Of a stretch of DNA of 5,261 bases, positions 1-4,294 are shown piece after piece. Position numbers and translations under genes: made by a program. Source of the DNA: Chloroflexota bacterium (lineage in GTDB: Bacteria > Chloroflexota > Anaerolineae > B4-G1); assembly GCA_003648085.1 (NCBI GenBank), contig QMOC01000228.1, positions 1 to 5,261 of the forward strand, written 5' to 3'. Below the pieces are notes generated by a model. That model did not search any database and was not told the DNA's origin. It was given only the letters and a program-made list of their open reading frames with translations. The stretch's first letter is position 1. Each line of letters starts with the position of its first letter.

Positions 1-103
1 ATAATGAGGGGAACTACGTCACTCTCTATTCGGTGCGCGACGCGGAAGCGCTCGACCACCGCCTCGCGCACCGAATAGAGAGTGACGTAGTTCCCCTCAT
101 TAT
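1..103. repeat. Terminal fold-back inverted repeat
   Basis: Bases 1-40 are the exact reverse complement of bases 64-103. After one mismatch (41/63) pairing resumes for four more bases (42-45 with 59-62), leaving a 13-base loop (46-58). The palindrome lies inside the 3' end of the last TadE-like gene. Read on the minus strand, the right arm and loop encode a family-typical C-terminal run (NYVTLYSVREAVVERFRVA). The left arm then encodes only the reverse complement of that stretch. A short natural inverted repeat around the loop (GCGCGA-GCGG and CCGC-TCGCGC on the minus strand) could have let a single-stranded end fold back and copy itself. The simplest reading is a contig-end fold-back artefact; a real inverted duplication cannot be excluded. 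Gene sequence left of about base 41 should not be trusted. Confidence 0.9.
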
Positions 104-887
104 TGGCGATGCCACGGATAGGGGTGATGAGAGGATGGTTGAAAACGAGAGCGATCGCTACACGGTCGTTAGGGCCCCCGGCGTCGTCTCGGACGGTCTC
201 ATCACCGTTGGCGACATCGCCGGGGGTTTCATCGTAGAGACAGGTGTACCGTCCGTAGCCGTAGGCGTCGTTCGGGTCAAAGACGAAGGGGGAGCGGGTG
301 CTGCACACAGTGACATGGAAATAGCCACGGGCGAAGGGGTTTCCACACAGGGCAGGGTCGGGGGGATCGCCGCACCGCCCGAAGTCATTATCCCGCATGA
401 TGTCGCCTGAGAGCGTCTCGTCCACCGCGATGCTGCCACAAGCCTTACGGGCAACTTCGCGGATGGAGTAGAGACGGGCTGCATCCTGTAAACGGGCCTC
501 GACCTTCTGGTAGTACCAATAGTCGTCGGGATTTTCGGAATCCAGGCCAGGTGCCTTCTTGGAGACCATGCAGTCGAGAGGGGCGTCGTATTCACCGGTA
601 TCGGGGTTATATCGGTCCCAGTTGGCGTAGGTTCCGGGGGGCAGAGAATCTTGAGCATCAAGTAAACCAGCGACTTCTGCGCAGTAAGCCTTATCGAGCG
701 CTCCACTCGCAGCATAGCGGGCAGCCTGGCGGGCAGCGTACTCCAGCGTCAACCAGGCGTGGAAGATACGCCCGAACTCGACCAGGCCAAACAAGAGAAG
801 GAGTAGCACGGGAAGCACCAGGGCGAACTCGACCATACCCTGACCACGAATCCGAAGTTGGTTCAAGCGGGTCTTTAGTTCTCTCAT
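1..887 (-). CDS. TadE-like pilus assembly protein (second copy), 3' end missing or corrupted
   Basis: This is a membrane-anchored pseudopilin-like protein of the TadE family (PF07811 type), expected to act as a minor pilin or assembly factor in a Tad/Flp pilus. The ATG at 887 has a strong Shine-Dalgarno (GGGAGGTG, complement of 893-900) five bases upstream. Residues 14-39 carry the family signature: RGQGMVEFAL, then a Leu-rich membrane helix, then LVEFGRIFHAW. The stretch YAARQAARYAASG follows (50-62). The remaining roughly 230 residues should be extracytoplasmic and contain several Cys. G15 followed by Q16 with Glu at +5 resembles a type IVb prepilin cleavage site. The gene starts 47 bases after the VWA gene, so it is probably co-transcribed. 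The frame is open to the window edge, but the last natural residues appear to be VERFRVA near base 41-46. Beyond that the frame reads the fold-back palindrome, so the true C-terminus and stop are absent. The family call is firm; the exact role is inferred. Confidence 0.85.
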   Translation of the reverse strand, partial: MRELKTRLNQLRIRGQGMVEFALVLPVLLLLLFGLVEFGRIFHAWLTLEYAARQAARYAASGALDKAYCAEVAGLLDAQDSLPPGTYANWDRYNPDTGEYDAPLDCMVSKKAPGLDSENPDDYWYYQKVEARLQDAARLYSIREVARKACGSIAVDETLSGDIMRDNDFGRCGDPPDPALCGNPFARGYFHVTVCSTRSPFVFDPNDAYGYGRYTCLYDETPGDVANGDETVRDDAGGPNDRVAIALVFNHPLITPIRGIANNEGNYVTLYSVREAVVERFRVAHRIESDVVPLI

Positions 888-934
888 CGAAACACCTCCC
901 CACGCGGTGGGCAGCGCGTGCTGTGTGCCTTCTC

Positions 935-2689
935 TCACTTGGTGATGCGCAAGAAGACGCGTTTAGCGATGGCTTCGAAGACATCATCTAACTCATCCGG
1001 TTCGTCGGCATAGTAATAATTGCCACAGTCCTCCCCCTGAGGAGGCAGAGGCCATTTATAATCGGAGTCCCAATAAAAATCGCTACCGCAAGGAGCGGTG
1101 GAGCGATCGCCGTCGTCGCCCACGTCGGCAATATAGCGCAACAAACGCTCGCCGGCATCGTCCCGGCCGGCCGGATAGTCAATCACCGATCTGCCGAAGC
1201 CGATGGTGAAGAGCACGATTCCGTGCGAAGCGGCTGCGTCGGCCATATCGCGGGCGTAGTCATCGGCGTCGTAGTAGTAGGTGATGGGATGTGTGGCCGT
1301 CAGGTAGCGATTGGTGTACCAGGGGACAGCCTCCGGATTGCTGCATGCCTCTAACGAGGGGCAATGGCGCGTCACTGTCGTGGTGACGGGATGGGTGGGA
1401 TCGGCGTCGGGCGCTTCGGGATCGCGACACATAGGCGAGACTGTGCGCTCGTCCGGGCCCCCACTGCCGGGCGGGGAGGGGCAGGTCCACCAGCCGTTCT
1501 CATCGGCTGCCACATCGGTGGTGTTAGCCGCGCCATCGGTGAGAAGCACGATCACCCATACAGCATCGGGAGTGCCGTTGCGCACCAACTCGTCCGTCGC
1601 CTCACGTAACCCTCCACCAATGTTGGTGTTAGTCCACCGGAAGTTGAGCGCCAAATCATCTTCATCGGGCCGCTTAGGCCGGGCGAAAACGTGCAGCCGG
1701 CTGTTATCGTTGATAGCCTCGTCCACTATGGAAAGCGTGCTTGTGAGTGGGACGACGAGGCCGCTAGATGGGTAGATAGTGATTGGCTCGCCGTAGGAAA
1801 GGTCAACGGATTGGGTCAGCACCGGCGTTTTATCAAAGTGATAGACGGCCGCGCTGTCCACACCATCGCGCATCATACCCACGAAGCCAGCCGCAGCCGC
1901 GCGCACGTCCTCAAAGGGGCTACACCATTGCTCATCCAAACAGGCATGCAGGCAATCGGCGAAACTTTCGAATTCCTCGTGATTGGGGCCTGCCACGCGC
2001 GGATAACCCCACGGAGGACAGGCATTGGGATCCCCGGGGCCTGTGCCGTAGGCCATAGATTCCGATGTATCCAGCAGCAACACCACGTTGATCAGCGCAG
2101 CCTCTGCTTCGGCCTGGGCACAGAGTGGGATATTGTTAATGCCCAAGATGGGGAGGAAAAACAGTTCCACGTTGAAGCAGGCTCTCACCCGCACCAATTT
2201 GCGCGGCGGGACGGTGCAGAGATCGGATGCATAGGGTTGATAGTCCTTACCGGCGTAATTTTTTATCATGTCGCCCTCGCCGGTGACAGGGCACCAGTAG
2301 GTCTCGACATCGGTCACGACGGATGAGAGTTGGAGTTGTACCACGTCTACGGCAGCAGCGTACATATCCTCAATGCCCCGGTCCTTGCGGTACTGGGCTG
2401 CGGCGGCCACGGCTCCGGCGTCCACAGCCTGGCGCAGATGAGTATAGTTCACGTACAAGACGGCGGCGTCGGTCACGAGTCCCACCAGAATTAGGAGCGC
2501 GATGAAAGCAACGGCCACAATGATCAGCACCTGCCCTTTCTCACTTGGGCGGAAGAGCCGATGCCACAAAGCCATTTTCATCAGGGTGTGGCTAAAATCA
2601 GTGGGACGTCCGGCTTCAGCCGGAAAATCCCCGCTGAAGCGGGGCCTCCGGCCTTTTCTCCCCACGAATTTTAGCCCGACTCTTTTCAT
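935..2689 (-). CDS. TadG-like membrane-anchored von Willebrand factor A protein
   Basis: This 584-residue protein has an N-terminal membrane anchor and a large extracytoplasmic VWA domain, the layout of TadG-type proteins in Tad/Flp pilus loci. Residues 49-80 (SEKGQVLIIVAVAFIALLIL…) form the Tad-type hydrophobic anchor. Near residues 82-102 comes the usual LRQAVDAGAVAAAAQY stretch. The VWA domain begins at about 199. MIDAS metal-site residues are visible: DTSES at 207-211, a Thr-rich TNTNIGGG at 353-360 and LLTDGAAN at 382-389. IGFGRS precedes the C-terminal Asp-rich part. Many Cys residues suggest disulfides. The ATG at 2689 is chosen because GGAGGT lies seven bases upstream. Residues 1-36 are oddly basic and are encoded by palindromic element A plus a duplicated start codon; ATGs at 2581 and 2575 would give a normal-length N-terminus but lack a Shine-Dalgarno. 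It starts 15 bases after the first TadE gene, so it probably shares its transcript. Confidence 0.88.
   Translation of the reverse strand: MKRVGLKFVGRKGRRPRFSGDFPAEAGRPTDFSHTLMKMALWHRLFRPSEKGQVLIIVAVAFIALLILVGLVTDAAVLYVNYTHLRQAVDAGAVAAAAQYRKDRGIEDMYAAAVDVVQLQLSSVVTDVETYWCPVTGEGDMIKNYAGKDYQPYASDLCTVPPRKLVRVRACFNVELFFLPILGINNIPLCAQAEAEAALINVVLLLDTSESMAYGTGPGDPNACPPWGYPRVAGPNHEEFESFADCLHACLDEQWCSPFEDVRAAAAGFVGMMRDGVDSAAVYHFDKTPVLTQSVDLSYGEPITIYPSSGLVVPLTSTLSIVDEAINDNSRLHVFARPKRPDEDDLALNFRWTNTNIGGGLREATDELVRNGTPDAVWVIVLLTDGAANTTDVAADENGWWTCPSPPGSGGPDERTVSPMCRDPEAPDADPTHPVTTTVTRHCPSLEACSNPEAVPWYTNRYLTATHPITYYYDADDYARDMADAAASHGIVLFTIGFGRSVIDYPAGRDDAGERLLRYIADVGDDGDRSTAPCGSDFYWDSDYKWPLPPQGEDCGNYYYADEPDELDDVFEAIAKRVFLRITK
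2582..2682. repeat. Palindromic element A inserted in frame in the VWA gene
   Basis: This is a 101-bp imperfect palindrome. Outer arms are GGCTAAAAT (2590-2598) and its complement ATTTTAGCC (2668-2676), weakly extended to both ends. Two internal hairpins are CCGGCTTCAGCCGG (2610-2623) and CCCCGCTGAAGCGGGG (2629-2644). It is flanked by direct repeats TTTTCAT at 2575-2581 and 2683-2689, which read ATGAAAA on the coding strand and include a start codon. Element plus one repeat is 108 bases, exactly 36 codons, so the reading frame is preserved. The core matches element B at 3711-3769 (CGGCTTC, GCC, GGAAAA, CCCC, CCTCC in order). It resembles in style the palindromic elements known to insert in frame in Rickettsia genes, but no homology to those is claimed. 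Confidence 0.75.
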
Positions 2690-2696
2690 TATATAA

Positions 2697-2702
2697 ACCT
2701 CC
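2697..2702 (-). promoter_or_regulatory. Ribosome binding site that decides the VWA gene start
   Basis: The coding strand reads GGAGGT, followed by seven A/T bases and then ATG at 2689. This is close to ideal Shine-Dalgarno spacing. The alternative ATG codons at 2581 and 2575, which would exclude the palindromic element from the protein, have no purine-rich site before them. The element's own stem sequence lies there instead. This is the main reason for preferring the long N-terminus. Confidence 0.8.
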
Positions 2703-2704
2703 GC

Positions 2705-3565
2705 TCATTTCGGTGTAGCGGCCGATAGGGGGAAGATGGAGTAGGTACGCATCTGGATTGGGTCGGGGATGAAATCACCGATGGTAAACATACCCGTAAA
2801 GTGGGGGTGGGCGTGGAAGACCTCGACGATCACAAGGCCGCCAGCCTCGGCGTCTTCAAATCCGGATTTTGTCCTTATATCCTTAAGTACATTCTCGATT
2901 TGCGCATTATCGAATAACGAACCGCGCACGCCGTAGAGCGACCAGCAACGGCAGTTCTCTCTATGGTCGGCCGTACAACCGGGATTGGCATCGCCGTCGT
3001 TGATGCCCTTGAAGTGATAGGAGCGGTCGTTCGGGTTGGGGTAAGGGAGAGGGGGGCTCTCACCTCCGATCTGTACCAGCGGCCAACGGCGCACGATCTC
3101 GCCGGTTTTGGCGTAGCCGATGACCGTGATTACAATATCGTCGTTAGCGTCGGCTGTGACTTCAAGTTGACCGATGGGAATGTTCTGGAAAGTCAGACAG
3201 GCGATCTCATAATAAAAATTGACCGTCTTCCCCTGGTCACACAGGTCATATAATTGTCGCGCTGTCATCCCCGGTGTGATCACCGTAGGAGGACGCACAT
3301 CGGGGAAAGGATCAAGAGTACCTGTGCGTGTGTCGAAGGGCTCTTGAATGGTGAGGTAGGGATCGAGGTCAGAGCCAAAACGCGCTCCCTCTCGGACGGC
3401 ATCGAGCAGCGTCAGGTAGTCGTTAGCGTATGCCCCGACCTCGACCATTCCTGCAATCAGCAGGAGGAGGATCGGCATAAGTATTGCCATCTCCAACATG
3501 CTCTGGCCGCGGCGAGAGGAGGAGAGCGACGCGGCAAGCTGATCCTTGAATATATTCCGGTTCAT
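2705..3565 (-). CDS. TadE-like pilus assembly protein (first copy)
   Basis: This 286-residue pseudopilin-like protein has a short cytoplasmic N-terminus, one membrane helix and a long extracytoplasmic domain. Residues 18-44 hold the TadE signature (RRGQSMLEMAILMPILLLL, then AGMVEVG). LLDAVREGARFGS at 53-65 is the usual segment after the helix. G20 followed by Q21 with Glu at +5 (E25) resembles a type IVb prepilin peptidase site. The rest is rich in Pro and Asp, with a CTADHRENCRCW cluster near residue 210. The ATG at 3565 has only a weak purine run (GAGGGCGG) upstream. Translation may therefore be coupled to a leader ORF whose stop codon overlaps that run. A strong promoter lies about 80 bases upstream, making this the first gene of a three-gene unit with the VWA and second TadE genes. 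Family call firm; its specific role as minor pilin or anchor is inferred. Confidence 0.87.
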   Translation of the reverse strand: MNRNIFKDQLAASLSSSRRGQSMLEMAILMPILLLLIAGMVEVGAYANDYLTLLDAVREGARFGSDLDPYLTIQEPFDTRTGTLDPFPDVRPPTVITPGMTARQLYDLCDQGKTVNFYYEIACLTFQNIPIGQLEVTADANDDIVITVIGYAKTGEIVRRWPLVQIGGESPPLPYPNPNDRSYHFKGINDGDANPGCTADHRENCRCWSLYGVRGSLFDNAQIENVLKDIRTKSGFEDAEAGGLVIVEVFHAHPHFTGMFTIGDFIPDPIQMRTYSIFPLSAATPK

Positions 3566-3615
3566 AATCCGCCCTCAGATGTACAGATTTCTTTCCGCCT
3601 GTTGAGAAGGCACAT
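3562..3615 (-). CDS. Alternative 17-residue leader ORF overlapping the tadE start
   Basis: An ATG at 3615 opens a 17-codon frame (MCLLNRRKEICTSEGGL) that ends in TGA at 3562-3564, overlapping the tadE start codon as ATGA. The overlap is the classic geometry for translational coupling. The GGAGG site is ten bases from this ATG, farther than ideal, and it serves the overlapping GTG frame better. At most one of these two leader frames is likely to be used, and this one is less likely. Confidence 0.18.
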   Translation of the reverse strand: MCLLNRRKEICTSEGGL

Positions 3616-3622
3616 CACTCAC
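3575..3622 (-). CDS. Candidate 15-residue leader peptide ahead of tadE
   Basis: A GTG codon at 3622 is preceded, four bases upstream, by a perfect GGAGG (complement of 3627-3631). It opens a 15-codon frame (MSDVPSQQAERNLYI) ending in TGA at 3575-3577. That stop overlaps the weak Shine-Dalgarno of the TadE gene, and the frame is the same as that of tadE, only nine bases between TGA and ATG. The ribosome site here is better than that of tadE itself, so it may act as a translational-coupling leader. A tadE N-terminal extension broken by a nonsense change is the alternative. No function is assigned to the peptide. Confidence 0.35.
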   Translation of the reverse strand: MSDVPSQQAERNLYI

Positions 3623-3644
3623 TGTACCTCCATCGGGCATCAAA

Positions 3645-3673
3645 ATTATACCATAGTGAAGGGGCGTGTACAA
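3645..3673 (-). promoter_or_regulatory. Extended -10 sigma70-type promoter for the tadE-VWA-tadE unit
   Basis: On the minus strand TTGTAC (3668-3673) is followed by a 17-base spacer and a perfect TATAAT (3645-3650). A TG one base before the -10 gives the extended form TGGTATAAT. The -35 matches the consensus at only three of six positions, which an extended -10 can compensate. Transcription should begin near 3638, giving a leader of about 70 bases that holds the two candidate leader ORFs. Its -35 lies about ten bases from the edge of palindromic element B. Confidence 0.7.
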
Positions 3674-3682
3674 GCGTTACCA

Positions 3683-3787
3683 TAGTACTAGTTTGCGGTG
3701 CAAAACGAGGTCGGAGGCCCGGCTTCGGCCAGGAAAACCCCTGATAAATCGGGTCCTCCATCGAGTTCTGCACCGAGAATTGTACTA
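3683..3787. repeat. Palindromic element B, intergenic
   Basis: This is an imperfect palindrome of about 105 bp between the pilin gene hairpin and the tadE promoter. Outer arms are TAGTAC (3683-3688) with GTACTA (3782-3787), and CGGTGCA (3696-3702) with TGCACCG (3769-3775). Inner arms GGAGGCCC and GGGTCCTCC surround CGGCTTCGGCC, GGAAAACCCC and a degenerate second hairpin. It aligns with element A across nearly its full length with small gaps, so the two are copies of one family. GTACTA also occurs as a direct repeat (3685-3690, 3782-3787), a possible 6-bp target duplication around a 91-bp element. Because TAGTACTA is itself partly palindromic, this is ambiguous. No ORF lies inside. Confidence 0.75.
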
Positions 3788-3798
3788 AATGCACCATG

Positions 3799-3830
3799 GA
3801 ACAGAGCCCCGCGAGTGCGAGGCTCTGTTC
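3799..3830 (-). terminator. Strong hairpin after the pilin gene, terminator-like or mRNA-stabilising
   Basis: GAACAGAGCC (3799-3808) pairs perfectly with GGCTCTGTTC (3821-3830). The stem continues inward to 14 pairs with a four-base loop. The one non-Watson-Crick pair is G-U in minus-strand RNA but C-A in plus-strand RNA, so the fold favours the pilin transcript. It starts 40 bases past the flp stop. No U-run follows, so it is not a textbook intrinsic terminator. It could end the short pilin message or protect its 3' end, giving more pilin than downstream gene product. Confidence 0.6.
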
Positions 3831-3870
3831 GGCAGCGTGGTCCGCCTGCGTTGCTGCGGTAGTCGTTAGG

Positions 3871-4017
3871 CTAAATGTTGGCTATGATGTTGCTGAAGAC
3901 ATTGCCGATGGCCGGGCCCAGCAGCGCCAGAATCACGATCACCACAATGGCCACCAGAACAAGGATCAACGCATATTCGACCAGACCCTGCCCTTCCTCG
4001 CGCGGCAAAAACAGCAC
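3871..4017 (-). CDS. flp: Flp family type IVb major pilin
   Basis: This 48-residue prepilin is the fibre subunit of a Tad/Flp pilus, made as a precursor in the inner membrane. The sequence runs MLFLPREEGQ, GLVEYALILV, a Val/Ile/Leu helix, then LLGPAIGNVFSNIIANI. The cleavage motif is G9 followed by Q10, with E14 and Y15 at +5 and +6, the invariant Glu-Tyr of Flp pilins. The mature protein would be 39 residues, typical of Flp. The start is GTG at 4017, with GGAGGTGA placed five bases upstream; an in-frame GTG at 4026 overlaps that site and is less likely. The gene has its own promoter at 4234-4262, a leader of about 210 bases, and a strong hairpin downstream. It therefore looks like a separate, highly expressed unit just upstream of the tadE-VWA-tadE genes. 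It is too short to be found by length-based ORF calling. Confidence 0.92.
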   Translation of the reverse strand: MLFLPREEGQGLVEYALILVLVAIVVIVILALLGPAIGNVFSNIIANI

Positions 4018-4101
4018 CTTTCTCACCTCCCTTCAATCGAATTCGCCGAAGTCAACGGGGCTTTCACCCGTTTAACTTACTGGACACCGGCGATTTTGCT
4101 C

Positions 4102-4157
4102 GTAGTAACGACTTCAGTCGTTCAAAGCCAGGTCGGAGCGACTGAAGTCGCCACTGC
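4102..4157. repeat. Palindromic element C in the flp leader
   Basis: Two 22-base arms (4102-4123 and 4136-4157) are inverted copies with about five mismatches, separated by a 12-base spacer. The inner 12 bases are perfect: CGACTTCAGTCG (4109-4120) and CGACTGAAGTCG (4139-4150). Each arm can also fold by itself, and each is centred on CTTCAG or CTGAAG like the two internal hairpins of element A. The stem bases differ from A and B, so it is a related design or a different subfamily. It lies within the predicted 5' leader of the pilin transcript. Confidence 0.75.
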
Positions 4158-4233
4158 GACCCCCGTATCTTGCGGTTAATCAGCCGTCATACCGTAAACG
4201 TGGGGGCTCCAAAATTCGCCCGATCCCGGTCTA

Positions 4234-4262
4234 ATTATATCCGATTCGCGTCAGCGCAGCAA
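4234..4262 (-). promoter_or_regulatory. Sigma70-type promoter for flp
   Basis: On the minus strand TTGCTG (4257-4262) is followed by a 17-base spacer and a perfect TATAAT (4234-4239). The -35 matches consensus at three of six positions. It lies just downstream of the kinase stop codon, and transcription should start near 4227, leaving a 5' leader of about 210 bases before the GTG of flp. Confidence 0.55.
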
Positions 4263-4294
4263 TAGGAAGTTTGTACCAACCTCGTGTCTTCATA

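Larger units (their letters stand above)
4018..4294 (-). other. Kinase-flp intergenic region and long flp leader
   Basis: This 277-base gap holds, in transcription order, the flp promoter, a GC-rich stretch with no convincing fold (about 4160-4225), palindromic element C, a hairpin at 4049-4078 and the flp ribosome binding site. No gene is supported in it. The hairpin pairs AACGGG with CCCGTT around a seven-base loop, with a further AAGT/ACTT pairing outside, and ends about 20 bases before the Shine-Dalgarno. I looked for a known riboswitch consensus, including cyclic di-GMP, and did not recognise one. No clear terminator for the kinase gene is visible, so read-through into flp is possible. 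Confidence 0.6.

Noticed and set aside
1..103. Hairpin telomere, phage attachment site or terminator
   Set aside because: The palindrome copies coding sequence of the TadE-like gene exactly, which points to fold-back duplication, not a functional end or site.
158..715. Minus-strand Thr/Pro-rich frame of 185 codons
   Set aside because: It is an out-of-frame shadow of the second TadE-like gene, whose own frame has the TadE signature and a strong ribosome site at 887.
1691..2326. Plus-strand open frame of 211 codons, and other long plus-strand frames (551-991, 1311-1775, 3254-3685, 3796-4179)
   Set aside because: They lie opposite or across genes with clear family signatures, show no recognisable domain, and have biased His/Arg/Gly-rich composition typical of antisense shadows.
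2573..2581. ATG codons at 2581 and 2575 as the VWA gene start
   Set aside because: They would give a normal-length N-terminus but have no Shine-Dalgarno; the ATG at 2689 has GGAGGT at ideal spacing. They remain possible and are likely the ancestral start.
2689..2696. TATAAT-like string overlapping the VWA gene start codon as a promoter
   Set aside because: No TTG-type -35 at a suitable distance, and the A/T run is explained as the spacer between ribosome site and ATG.
4018..4230. Cyclic di-GMP or other riboswitch in the flp leader
   Set aside because: Hairpins are present but I could not match any known riboswitch core; the structures are better explained as repeat-derived palindromes.
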